NCBI GenBank assembly: GCA_025360395.1
Contig: JANYCH010000198.1
Coordinates: 1 to 17,731, forward strand
DNA length: 17,731 nucleotides
Source of the DNA: Cytophagales bacterium
Lineage (GTDB): Bacteria > Bacteroidota > Bacteroidia > Cytophagales > UBA9547
Direction: 5' to 3'
In this document: piece by piece, positions 1 to 7,956 of the stretch
How the letters are laid out: each line of letters opens with the position of its first letter
How positions within the stretch are numbered: the first letter of the stretch is position 1
The notes under the pieces: model-generated
The model's input: only the letters and a program-made list of their open reading frames with translations
What the model was told of the DNA's origin: nothing
Database searches by the model: none
Position numbers and translations under genes: made by a program

Positions 1-678
1 GCTTCGATGAAAAAAATGTTTGTTGTCACTAGCACCAATGCACATTATTTAACAGAGGAAAAAGCCAGGGAAACAATTAAATCAGGTCTGGACAAGCTGA
101 TTATTTCTATTGATGGAACAACCCAGGAAACTTATGAGCAATATAGGATCGGTGGACAGCTGTCCAAAGTACTGGAAGGAACGAAAAATATTGTCTATTG
201 GAAAAAACAATTGAAATCTTCTCGTCCTTATATTGTCTTTCAATATCTTGTTGTAAAACCAAACGAACATCAGGTAACAGAGGCTGAAAAGTTAGCCGAA
301 GAACTGGGAGTTAATGAAATAGTTTTTAAAACGGCCCAGGTTTATGAACATGAAAAAGGCTCACCTTTAATCCCTGATAATCCAAAATATTCAAGATATA
401 AACTTAATGAAGACGGCACATATTCTATCAAAAACAGACTATTGAACCAATGCTGGAAAATGTGGCAATCATGTGTGATGACCTGGGACGGCAGGATTGT
501 TCCCTGTTGCTTCGACAAAGACGCTTCATATGTTTTGGGCGATCTGAAGGAACAAAGATTTAAAGATATCTGGCATTCAGGAGCGTATAATTCTTTCAGG
601 AATTCTATATTGCAAGGCCGGTCTGAAATAGAAATTTGTAAAAATTGCACAGAAGGGACTAAGGTTTTTGCTGATTGA
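1..678 (+). CDS. Radical SAM/SPASM domain protein, 5' end outside window
   Basis: The frame is open from base 1, so the visible ATG at 7 is probably internal and the start lies upstream. What remains is the second half of a radical SAM barrel (TSTNAHYLTEEKA and LIISIDGTTQETYEQYR, typical strand/helix motifs of the MoaA/NifB/PqqE superfamily) followed by a SPASM domain. Counting from the ATG at 7, Cys lie at 149, 156, 167, 168, 211 and 214, with a WDGRIVPCC segment between them; such cysteines bind auxiliary iron-sulfur clusters. The CX3CX2C motif that binds the SAM-cleaving cluster would lie upstream of the window. Substrate unknown: SPASM proteins modify peptides, cofactors or sugars, and in Bacteroidota they often sit in surface-polysaccharide regions. 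The stop is TGA, and the following gene starts within a few bases, suggesting one transcript. Family call is secure, function is not. Confidence 0.85.
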   Translation, partial: ASMKKMFVVTSTNAHYLTEEKARETIKSGLDKLIISIDGTTQETYEQYRIGGQLSKVLEGTKNIVYWKKQLKSSRPYIVFQYLVVKPNEHQVTEAEKLAEELGVNEIVFKTAQVYEHEKGSPLIPDNPKYSRYKLNEDGTYSIKNRLLNQCWKMWQSCVMTWDGRIVPCCFDKDASYVLGDLKEQRFKDIWHSGAYNSFRNSILQGRSEIEICKNCTEGTKVFAD

Positions 679-682
679 AACG

Positions 683-1267
683 ATGAAATATTTTCTAATT
701 CTATTACTTTCTAGTTTTACAACAATCTCGTTTTCACAGGAGAATCCTAAAAAACAAATTTTAAAAGAAATAGGTTTCTGGCCTGGTTTCGGATACGGAA
801 ACAATCGAAAAAGTTTGCCTGAAGGCAATTACCAACCCTATTATTTTCTATTTCATATTGGTTTTCAGCCATTTGCTAAAAACATTTTTCTGCACGAACA
901 TTTTCAGTTTTACCTGGAGCCTCAGTACAATATTGTAAACATTGTATCAGATTCTCTCACAACAAGGGCAAGTGAGTTTGGCCTGAATATCGGGGCCAAA
1001 TATATTTACCCAATTTCCAGCAACATAGACTTGTTCATGTATATCGGCACGGGCCCGCATTCATACAGCGCTACTACCGAAAGACAGGCTCCAGGATATC
1101 TTTTCTCAGATAACGTGGGGATTGGGACCTATTATCATTTTACCCCAAAACTAGCAGGTATATTTACTTTCAGGATCAGGCATATGTCCAATGCTGATAC
1201 GAGGCAGCCTAATCATGGGATCAATACAGATAATTTTCATTTGGGAATAAGTTATTTTCTTAATTAA
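683..1267 (+). CDS. PagL-like acyloxyacyl hydrolase family outer-membrane barrel
   Basis: An exported protein of about 194 residues. The ATG at 683 is preferred over the TTG at 668 because it gives a compact signal peptide (MKYFLILLLSSFTTISFSQ) and avoids overlap with the upstream gene. The mature part alternates polar and aromatic residues like an eight-stranded beta-barrel and ends in an aromatic strand (LGISYFLN). Near the C-terminus it has the PagL signature RHMSNADTRQPNHGIN (His167, Ser169 and Asn170 in this numbering). PagL enzymes remove the 3-O-linked acyl chain of lipid A in the outer membrane, using a His-Ser-Glu triad. By my recollection of the family alignment, the Glu position here is Asn, so activity cannot be assumed. 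It lies 4 bp after the radical SAM gene and 10 bp before the b5-like gene, so the three are probably co-transcribed. Confidence 0.72.
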   Translation: MKYFLILLLSSFTTISFSQENPKKQILKEIGFWPGFGYGNNRKSLPEGNYQPYYFLFHIGFQPFAKNIFLHEHFQFYLEPQYNIVNIVSDSLTTRASEFGLNIGAKYIYPISSNIDLFMYIGTGPHSYSATTERQAPGYLFSDNVGIGTYYHFTPKLAGIFTFRIRHMSNADTRQPNHGINTDNFHLGISYFLN

Positions 1268-1277
1268 TTACAAGCAC

Positions 1278-1523
1278 TTGGAGGAAGAAACACTGCCCGT
1301 TATCACAAAAAAACAGCTTTCTCTCCGGAACGGAAATGACAAAGTTGAAATCTGGTGCGCTTTTAAAGGCCTGGTTTACGATGTTACTAAGTCGAGAATG
1401 TGGAAAAACGGGAAGCATTACGAACACTGGGCAGGACAAGATTTAACTGCCGAACTTGAAGATGCACCTCACAATGAAAATGTCTTTGACAAATTTAAAG
1501 TGGTGGGAAAGTTGGAAAGTTAA
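1278..1523 (+). CDS. Cytochrome b5-like heme-binding domain protein
   Basis: A compact 81-residue protein made of one cytochrome b5-like fold, with no signal peptide or membrane segment, so it should be cytosolic. Family marks are FKGLVYDVTKSRMWKNG, the HWAGQDLT segment that stands where classical b5 has HPGG, and LEDAPHNENVFDKFKVVG. His50 and His65 are the best candidates for the two axial heme ligands; His47 is nearby. Such small prokaryotic b5-like proteins are annotated as predicted heme/steroid-binding proteins, and partners are generally unknown. The start is TTG at 1278: the frame is closed by a stop at 1248-1250 and there is no ATG or GTG between, leaving only rare ATT codons as alternatives. 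It follows the PagL-like gene by 10 bp. Fold call good, heme binding inferred. Confidence 0.75.
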   Translation: MEEETLPVITKKQLSLRNGNDKVEIWCAFKGLVYDVTKSRMWKNGKHYEHWAGQDLTAELEDAPHNENVFDKFKVVGKLES

Positions 1524-1543
1524 ACCATTTTATGAATTTTGTA

Positions 1544-1589
1544 GAATATCCGGTAAGGTTCAGCTCAAAACCTATTCCTGTTTTTTTTT
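1544..1589 (+). terminator. Possible weak terminator after the b5-like gene
   Basis: An imperfect hairpin pairs GAATA (1544-1548) and GGTT (1557-1560) with AACC (1569-1572) and TATTC (1573-1577), with an 8-nt bulge on the left arm. A run of nine T follows at 1581-1589. The stem is poor, but the T-run and position between two genes fit a leaky terminator. Uncertain. Confidence 0.3.
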
Positions 1590-1611
1590 AAATAACTAAT
1601 TACTCAAATAA

Positions 1612-2463
1612 ATGATTGCAATAGCAGATAGCGGAACAACTAAAACCACCTGGCAGTTTGTAGACAAAGATGGTTTTAACAAACGTTTCAACACGATTGG
1701 CTTTAACCCTTACTACCAGGACACTGAAAGCATATACAGCAACATTATGACTGGCCTTATCCCCAATATGGACATGAGCCGCCCGCTTGAATACATTTAT
1801 TTTTATGGCGCCGGTTGCGAGCAGGAAGATAAGAGGGAAGAAGTTGCTGTTGCATTACGCAAGGCTTTTCCTAAAACAAATATTTGGGTAAACCATGACC
1901 TTCTTGCAGCAGCAAGGGCCCTTTTTGGTGACAATCCAGGTTTAGCCTGTATTTCCGGGACTGGTTCAAACACCTGCCTTTATGATGGTAAGGATATTGT
2001 GAAAAACGTTCATTCTCTTGGCTTGTTTATGGGTGACGAAGGAAGCGGAGGATACAAAGGCAAACTTTTCGTTACAGCTTACATCCGCGAAAATCTTCCA
2101 AAACATTTGAAAGAAGATTTTGAAGCAAATAATACAGACAGGACTGCCGATATACTTGACAGTGTATACATTAAATCGTTCCCTAGCCGATATCTGGCCT
2201 CATTTATGCCATTTATTGTAAAGCATATCCAGGACCCATTTATGCGTAACCTGGTTAAAACCAGTTACAGGAACCTTTTCGACAATTGTATTTCACATTA
2301 CCCTGGTTACAAAGAGAAAGACATAGCTTTCATAGGATCTATAGCCCATTATTGCAAAGAGGTATTGGACGAAGTGGCAGCAGAGTATGGAGTAAAAGTA
2401 TCCAAAGTGATACGCAACCCTATGGATTCACTATCTGAATATCACCTTCACATGAAGAACTAA
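1612..2463 (+). CDS. BadF/BadG-type ATPase, N-acetylglucosamine kinase-like
   Basis: A 283-residue cytosolic sugar kinase of the ASKHA (actin/hexokinase/Hsp70) fold, usual length for the family. The phosphate-1 loop is DSGTTKTTW (residues 6-14), a connecting HD pair is at 95-96, the phosphate-2 loop is SGTGSN (115-120), and GDEGSGG (141-147) is the sugar-binding and hinge motif typical of N-acetylglucosamine kinases in the BadF family. The likely reaction is ATP-dependent 6-phosphorylation of N-acetylglucosamine or a related amino sugar, for example in cell-wall sugar salvage. Catalysis is inferred from family; the substrate is not proven. The start is ATG. The gene stands alone: 88 bp from the b5-like gene, and closed downstream by a strong hairpin terminator. 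Confidence 0.82.
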   Translation: MIAIADSGTTKTTWQFVDKDGFNKRFNTIGFNPYYQDTESIYSNIMTGLIPNMDMSRPLEYIYFYGAGCEQEDKREEVAVALRKAFPKTNIWVNHDLLAAARALFGDNPGLACISGTGSNTCLYDGKDIVKNVHSLGLFMGDEGSGGYKGKLFVTAYIRENLPKHLKEDFEANNTDRTADILDSVYIKSFPSRYLASFMPFIVKHIQDPFMRNLVKTSYRNLFDNCISHYPGYKEKDIAFIGSIAHYCKEVLDEVAAEYGVKVSKVIRNPMDSLSEYHLHMKN

Positions 2464-2484
2464 ATTCAACATAAATACTGAGGA

Positions 2485-2518
2485 AGGATTGCAGATTAAA
2501 ATCTGCAATCCTTTTTTT
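2485..2518 (+). terminator. Rho-independent terminator after the sugar kinase
   Basis: A perfect 12-bp stem (2485-2496 with 2501-2512), a TAAA loop at 2497-2500, and a T-run at 2512-2518. It closes the kinase transcript and separates it from the metal efflux genes. Confidence 0.9.
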
Positions 2519-2542
2519 AATGTAGTGGGCATCATTTTTTTC

Positions 2543-2550
2543 TAGTTTTG
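2543..2550 (+). promoter_or_regulatory. Candidate -7 element (TAnnTTTG) of the efflux operon
   Basis: TAGTTTTG matches the Bacteroidota primary-sigma -7 consensus exactly and lies 18 bp before the GTG at 2569, just after a terminator. No convincing -33 TTTG element is seen at the expected distance, so this is a consensus match only. If real, it argues against the TTG at 2548 as start codon, because that codon lies inside the element. Confidence 0.4.
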
Positions 2551-2568
2551 AACAAAGTTCAACCAGGG

Positions 2569-3867
2569 GTGTCTAAATTTCATTTTAGCAGTAACAAATA
2601 TTTTTTAAAGCAGGTACTAAAACTTATTGCTTGTTTGTGCCTTGCCTTAATTTCAAACCATTGTTTTTCACAAAGAGCACTGATGTTGAAAGATGCCATT
2701 GCTTTGGCCGACAGCCAAAACGTCTTTCTGAAAGCCTTACGGTACAATATTGACATTGCTGAAGCTGATATTATTACCGGTGCCCTCAGGCCTAATATAA
2801 ACCTGAATAATCAAAGCCTGCAACTATTAAGCCCAAATCACTTTGCACCCGGAACTTCAGCCTTGAACAACCACAACAGGCAGGTTTGGTACCAGCTTAC
2901 GAAGCAATTTCAACTGGCAAACCAAAGGAAGTTGAAAATAAATCTGGCTAAAGAAAATGTTAATGCTACCATAGCCGATATTGAAGAGTTTAGAAGAAAT
3001 CTGTCTTTGGAAGTTGCCAATGTCTGGCTCAACATGTGGCTGCTCAAAAACAACCTGAAACTCTTGCAATCATCTAAACGAAACATTGATACCTTAATCA
3101 ACATAAATAAGGTTAGGCTTAAAAATGAAGTAATTACCCCGGTAGAACTGATCAGAACCGAAGTACTTGCCGACCAATATGACCTTGATGAAAAAAAAAC
3201 ACGGCAGGAATTGTATTTCCAAAGCCTGAACCTGGCTTTTTTACTTGGAATACAGGATAGTATTCAGATTAAAAATACAGATACCCTTGATGTAACCGAT
3301 TATTTTATGCCTCTGGATTCCATTCTTCAGGCTTCTATGAGAAACCGGACAGATGTAGTACAAGCTCAGGCTGCGGTAAGGGTAAGCGAGGCAAACCTTT
3401 CTCTTCAAAAAGCATTCGCTATGCCGAATATTGAAGCTGGTGGAATTTACAATCCCCAGAACGCAATTCCTTATGGTGGATTATTTATCACCATTCCCCT
3501 TCCGGTATTTGACAGAAATCAGGGCGAAATTCAAAAATCTAAGGTCATGAAAACGCAAGCTCAAATTAATCTTGAGATCGCGCAAGCTACAGTTAGAAAA
3601 GAAGTTACCATTGCTTTTCTCGCATTTGAAACCCAGAAAAAGAACCTTGAAGAAGCCAATGACATTTTTATAAAATCCAGACAGGTGTTAAATACTGTTC
3701 GATATGCTTATTTAAAAGGAAATACAACCATTATAGATTATCTGGAAGCAAGGCGGTCTTTGTATGATACACAAAAAACATATAATGCTATACTATATAA
3801 TCTTAATCAAAGCTTTATAAACCTGCTTTACTATTCCGGGTTGATCAATAGTTTTAACAAATTCTAA
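2569..3867 (+). CDS. Outer-membrane efflux protein, TolC/CzcC family
   Basis: The outer-membrane channel of a tripartite heavy-metal efflux system. The frame is open from a TTG at 2548, but GTG at 2569 is preferred since a promoter-like element covers 2543-2550 and the later start gives a more normal signal sequence (hydrophobic LKLIACLCLALIS, then CFSQ). The mature protein has two related long alpha-helical halves, as in OEP proteins: LKDAIALADSQNVFLKALRYN near the N-terminus, a coiled region with RLKNEVITPVELIRTEV, and in the second half RTDVVQAQAAVRVSEANLSLQK followed by LKGNTTIIDYLEARRSL. About 430 residues, the usual length. It is first in the operon, with 1 bp before the adaptor gene. 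Substrate is inferred from the pump, not from this protein. Confidence 0.88.
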   Translation: MSKFHFSSNKYFLKQVLKLIACLCLALISNHCFSQRALMLKDAIALADSQNVFLKALRYNIDIAEADIITGALRPNINLNNQSLQLLSPNHFAPGTSALNNHNRQVWYQLTKQFQLANQRKLKINLAKENVNATIADIEEFRRNLSLEVANVWLNMWLLKNNLKLLQSSKRNIDTLININKVRLKNEVITPVELIRTEVLADQYDLDEKKTRQELYFQSLNLAFLLGIQDSIQIKNTDTLDVTDYFMPLDSILQASMRNRTDVVQAQAAVRVSEANLSLQKAFAMPNIEAGGIYNPQNAIPYGGLFITIPLPVFDRNQGEIQKSKVMKTQAQINLEIAQATVRKEVTIAFLAFETQKKNLEEANDIFIKSRQVLNTVRYAYLKGNTTIIDYLEARRSLYDTQKTYNAILYNLNQSFINLLYYSGLINSFNKF

Positions 3868-3868
3868 C

Positions 3869-4825
3869 ATGAGGGTTCTCTCGCTTTTTTTATCTGTATC
3901 ATTGGTTGCTTTGTTTTCATGCAAAGACAAAAAGAAAGACCAGGCCCCTTTGGTTAAAAATACGCCCCAAATTACAAAAGGTGGAAAACTAATTACGTTT
4001 CAACAAGTAAGCCCAAATTTTCAATCAGTTTCAGTGAGTGAAAACCCATTGGACGGAACATTTTCTGCCCCAGCTATCGTAATAGCCAACATTTTAAAAC
4101 CAGCTGCCTATGCAGCAACACCTATTATCCTGTTTGATAATCCTGACCTGACACAATTATATTCTGCCTACCTCCAAAGTTCTGCACACTATAAACGCGA
4201 CCTGGACTTTCTGGCAAGGGCAAAAGATATGTATGAGCACCAGGCAGGTACAGGAAGGGAATTAAAAGAAGCCGAAACAGGTTTGACTGAAGCTGCAACC
4301 GACATGGCAGAAAAAGAAGCAAGGTTCAGGATGATTGGTATAAAACCTGAAGAACTTAAACATCCCAAACCTGGTAATGCATGGCTGATGTCTGACGTTC
4401 CGGAATCAATCTTAAACAATATCCAAACCGGTAAAAAGGTGAGTATTGAATTTTCATCCTATCCTGGACAGCGATTTACAGGTTTAGTATCTGCTATTGG
4501 AGAAGTTATAGACAATAATACAAGGACCGTTAAAGTCCGGATCAGCCTTGATAATAAGGAAAATAAAGTAAGGCCCGGTATGTATGCAAAAGCTAATTTT
4601 TATGTTTCGGTAAACAATACTCTTTCTATTCCGGTAAGTTCTGTTGTAGCGGTTCAGGGCAAGAACTACATTTTTATAAAAAGAGGGAATTCCTTTGCAC
4701 GGCAGGAAGTGGTGACCGGACAACAGTTGAAAGACCAGATCCTTATTTTAAATGGCGTAAAAAAAAGTGATTCTGTTGCATATAAAGGAACTATGCTTCT
4801 TAAAGGTTTAAGTTTCGGCTACTGA
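3869..4825 (+). CDS. RND efflux periplasmic adaptor lipoprotein, CzcB/CusB-like
   Basis: The membrane-fusion adaptor joining the inner-membrane pump to the outer-membrane channel. A lipoprotein signal ends in LFSC with Cys18 as the lipidated residue, then a charged KDKKKDQ linker. Residues around 100-155 form the helical hairpin (LTQLYSAYLQSS, a KEAETGLTEA repeat region), followed by a beta-barrel domain (GNAWLMSDVPESILNNIQTGKKV and NNTRTVKVRISLDN) and a C-terminal membrane-proximal part (IPVSSVVAVQGKNYIFIKRG). At 318 residues it is short for the family, and the usual lipoyl motif with a GDxVKKGQ-type turn is not apparent. I see no His/Met-rich metal-binding extension. The stop is TGA; the pump gene starts 2 bp later, consistent with one operon. 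Confidence 0.85.
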   Translation: MRVLSLFLSVSLVALFSCKDKKKDQAPLVKNTPQITKGGKLITFQQVSPNFQSVSVSENPLDGTFSAPAIVIANILKPAAYAATPIILFDNPDLTQLYSAYLQSSAHYKRDLDFLARAKDMYEHQAGTGRELKEAETGLTEAATDMAEKEARFRMIGIKPEELKHPKPGNAWLMSDVPESILNNIQTGKKVSIEFSSYPGQRFTGLVSAIGEVIDNNTRTVKVRISLDNKENKVRPGMYAKANFYVSVNNTLSIPVSSVVAVQGKNYIFIKRGNSFARQEVVTGQQLKDQILILNGVKKSDSVAYKGTMLLKGLSFGY

Positions 4826-4827
4826 TC

Positions 4828-7800
4828 ATGATCAATAAATTACTAACACTCGCCTTAAGATTCCGCTGGGGGACTATTGTTGCAGGTATTTTTATATGTG
4901 CTTGTGGTTATTATTGTTACACGCTTTTAAAAGTAGAAGCCTATCCGGATATCTCAGATACCAACGTGGTAATTATTGCGCAATACCCGGGCAGAGCTGC
5001 TGAAGAAGTAGAGCAACAGGTCACCATTCCTATCGAAAGGGCTTTAAACTCTGTTGCCAACGTTATATCCAGAAGATCAAGGACAATTTTTGGCCTGTCT
5101 GTAGTCCAGTTAACATTTACAGAAGACACTGAAGATTTTTATGCACGCCAGAATGTAATAGAAAAACTAAAATATGCCCAGCTTCCGGATGGTGTAGAAC
5201 CTGAACTTGGGCCTTTAAGTACACCTGTCGGAGAAGTTTTCAGATATGTGGTGGAAGCAGATGAACGCTACACACCGATGGAAGTCCGGATTTTACAGGA
5301 TTGGCTGGTAAGGCCACAAATCCTTCAGGTTCCGGGAGTAGCAGATGTTACAGTATTTGGTGGTCCTATTAAACAATTCCACCTTCTCACAAGTCCGGAA
5401 AAACTGAAACGTTATAACCTCACTATTAAAGAAGTTATTGACGCAGTCGAAGAAAATAACCTTAATACAGGCGGAGGAATAATTGAAAGGGGAGGCCAGG
5501 GTTTTGCCATTCGTGGGATAGGTGCGGTAAGGGGAAAAGAAGACATAGAAAAAATAGTTATCACCTCAATTGATGGGGTACCTGTCTACATGAAGGATAT
5601 CACAGAGGTAGAAATAGCCCCGCCAAGTCCTACAGGTGTTTTAGGTTACAGTATTCCTGATGAAAAGATTGACATTACAGGAGCGACAGAAGGAATTGTT
5701 CTTTTAAAAAGAGGCGAGAATCCAAGTGAAATACTTGAAAAATTAAATGCTAAGCTGGAAGAAATGAAACAGAAGGAACTCCCTGATGGAATTTCTATAC
5801 GGATTGTTTATGCCCGTTCTGCATTGGTAAATTACACACTTAAAACAGTGTCCCATACTCTTATGGAAGGGATTCTGATTGTGATATTTGTTTTGATTTT
5901 ATTTTTAGGGGATATACGTTCAGCTTTAATAGTAGCCATTACTATACCGTTTTCCTTATTATTTGCTTTTATTATGATGAAGCTAACAGGGATTCCAGCA
6001 AATTTATTGTCCCTTGGAGCAATTGATTTCGGGATTATAGTGGATGGAGCGTGCATAATGGCTGAAAGGATTGTCTTCCACATAAAGAATGCATCTGAAG
6101 AAGACAAAAAAGGGGGGATCATTGAATTTACAAAAAGCACTGCCCAGCATATAGGGAAGGAAATATTTTTCACAGTTACCATTATTATCTGCGCATATTT
6201 GCCTCTTTTCACTCTTCAGCGGGTAGAAGGTAAATTATTCTCTCCTATGGCCTATACCCTTTCTTACGCGGTAATTGGTTCATTATTGTGTGCACTAACG
6301 CTTATACCTGTTTTACTTTCTTTTGTATTTAAAAAGAAGTTTGAAAAACCATTTGTCCCTTTAGAAAACAGGAAGAAAAAAATATTTGATTATATCTCAG
6401 CTGGTTACCAGGGCTTGTTAAGACGCATTTTTGCCAGACCGGTTTTGATTGTAAGCATTGCGGGCTTATTAGTTGCCGGAGGTTTTGCATTAGCAACAAG
6501 GATAGGAACAGAATTTTTACCTGAACTTGATGAAGGTTCCATTTTCCTGAGATGCTTTCAACCATCAGGAATATCCATCCTAGAAAGTTCTAAGGCCGCA
6601 CCGGTTGTCAGGAAGATCATTTCACACCATCCGCAAGTAAAAAGTGTAATTACCCAAACAGGACGGAATGATGATGGCACAGATCCTTTCGGGCCAAACA
6701 GGATGGAAATAATGGTTGACCTGAAACCATATGACGAATGGGTTAATGATACTTCAAAAAAAGAATTAATAGAAACCATTAAAGGAGAACTATATACTGC
6801 TTTACCTGGTGCTTATTTCTCCTCTGGCCAACCCATTATAGACCAGGTGACGGAAATGGTAAACGGAAGTGCGGCTGACCTTGCCATAAACTTATCCGGG
6901 GACGATCTTGTTGAACTCAGGTCAAAAGCAGACACAATAGTAAATATTATAAAACAGATTGAAGGTGCCACAGATCCCGGGATAGAACAGGAAGGGCCTC
7001 AGGCCCAGATTGCAATAGAAATAAACAGGGAGAATGCAGCCCGTTATGGTATTAACGTGAGCGACATACAATTGATGGTTGAAGCAGCCATCGGTGGAAA
7101 AATAATTGGTACTGTATATGACCAGGCTAAACGGTTCGACATTGTGGTCAGGTTCCTCGCAGCAAACAGGAATACGATGGATATAATCAGCAGTATGCTT
7201 GTCCCCTCTGTTTCCGGACAACTTATCCCAATGAGGGAACTTGCAGAAGTCCACATTATTGAAGGCCAAACAAACATAACACGTGCAGATAACAAAAGAT
7301 TAATTACCGTCCGGACAAATATAAAAGGACGTGATCAGGGTGGATTTGTTAAAGAGGCGCAGCAAAAATTAAAAGGAAAAATTAAAACTACAAAAGGCTC
7401 AGATTTAACTTACGGGGGCCAGTTTGAAAATCTTGAAAGGGCAGGTTCAAGGCTTCTTATGGTTATTCCTCTTACCATGCTTATTATAGCCTTAATACTT
7501 TATTTAATGTATCGAAATGTCAAGGACACCCTGGTGACGTTTTTATGCGTCCCGTTTGGTGTTGTTGGTGGTGTATTGGCATTGCTAATCAGGGGGTATT
7601 ATTTCAATGTATCGGCGGGAGTGGGGTTTGTTTCATTATTCGGAGTATCTGTTATGGCTGGGGTTCTTTTAGTGTCTTCGTTTAACCGAAGTAAAAATAA
7701 TGGAAATGATTTAGGTGAAAATCTTATCCAGGCATCTTCATTGGAATTGAGGCCAATCCTGATGATGATAACGGTAGCCATGTTCGGATTAATTCCTGCA

Positions 7801-7944
7801 GCAATCTCAAATGGTATAGGTTCCGATATTCAAAGGCCTCTGGCAACTGTCATTATAGGAGGATTGGTTTCTACTCTTCTTTTCACTCCATTGATTATAC
7901 CTCCTGTTTATTTTCTGTTGGAAAAAAGAAAGAAAAAACAATAA
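4828..7944 (+). CDS. czcA: Heavy-metal RND efflux pump, CzcA/CusA family
   Basis: The inner-membrane proton antiporter of the tripartite pump, 1038 residues, full length for heavy-metal-efflux (HME) RND proteins. TM1 is near the N-terminus, followed by a periplasmic porter domain (AYPDISDTNVVIIAQYPG, VEQQVTIPIERALNSV) and the TM2-TM6 block from about residue 345. TM4 carries DFGIIVDG with Asp400 and Asp406, the proton-relay aspartates, in the form typical of CzcA-like divalent-cation pumps rather than the CusA form of copper/silver pumps. The second porter half starts around 560 (GTEFLPELDEGSIF) and the last TM block is 870-1030. Likely substrates are Zn, Co, Cd or Ni, by inference from the motif. 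No metalloregulator gene is visible beside the operon. Only 12 bp separate its stop from the natural end of the convergent globin gene, with no clear terminator between. Confidence 0.93.
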   Translation: MINKLLTLALRFRWGTIVAGIFICACGYYCYTLLKVEAYPDISDTNVVIIAQYPGRAAEEVEQQVTIPIERALNSVANVISRRSRTIFGLSVVQLTFTEDTEDFYARQNVIEKLKYAQLPDGVEPELGPLSTPVGEVFRYVVEADERYTPMEVRILQDWLVRPQILQVPGVADVTVFGGPIKQFHLLTSPEKLKRYNLTIKEVIDAVEENNLNTGGGIIERGGQGFAIRGIGAVRGKEDIEKIVITSIDGVPVYMKDITEVEIAPPSPTGVLGYSIPDEKIDITGATEGIVLLKRGENPSEILEKLNAKLEEMKQKELPDGISIRIVYARSALVNYTLKTVSHTLMEGILIVIFVLILFLGDIRSALIVAITIPFSLLFAFIMMKLTGIPANLLSLGAIDFGIIVDGACIMAERIVFHIKNASEEDKKGGIIEFTKSTAQHIGKEIFFTVTIIICAYLPLFTLQRVEGKLFSPMAYTLSYAVIGSLLCALTLIPVLLSFVFKKKFEKPFVPLENRKKKIFDYISAGYQGLLRRIFARPVLIVSIAGLLVAGGFALATRIGTEFLPELDEGSIFLRCFQPSGISILESSKAAPVVRKIISHHPQVKSVITQTGRNDDGTDPFGPNRMEIMVDLKPYDEWVNDTSKKELIETIKGELYTALPGAYFSSGQPIIDQVTEMVNGSAADLAINLSGDDLVELRSKADTIVNIIKQIEGATDPGIEQEGPQAQIAIEINRENAARYGINVSDIQLMVEAAIGGKIIGTVYDQAKRFDIVVRFLAANRNTMDIISSMLVPSVSGQLIPMRELAEVHIIEGQTNITRADNKRLITVRTNIKGRDQGGFVKEAQQKLKGKIKTTKGSDLTYGGQFENLERAGSRLLMVIPLTMLIIALILYLMYRNVKDTLVTFLCVPFGVVGGVLALLIRGYYFNVSAGVGFVSLFGVSVMAGVLLVSSFNRSKNNGNDLGENLIQASSLELRPILMMITVAMFGLIPAAISNGIGSDIQRPLATVIIGGLVSTLLFTPLIIPPVYFLLEKRKKKQ

Positions 7945-7956
7945 TTAGGTCTGAAG

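Noticed and set aside
5832..6212. Long minus-strand frame opposite czcA
   Set aside because: Its predicted protein matches no family I recognise and it lies wholly opposite the conserved TM region of the pump; it is a codon shadow.
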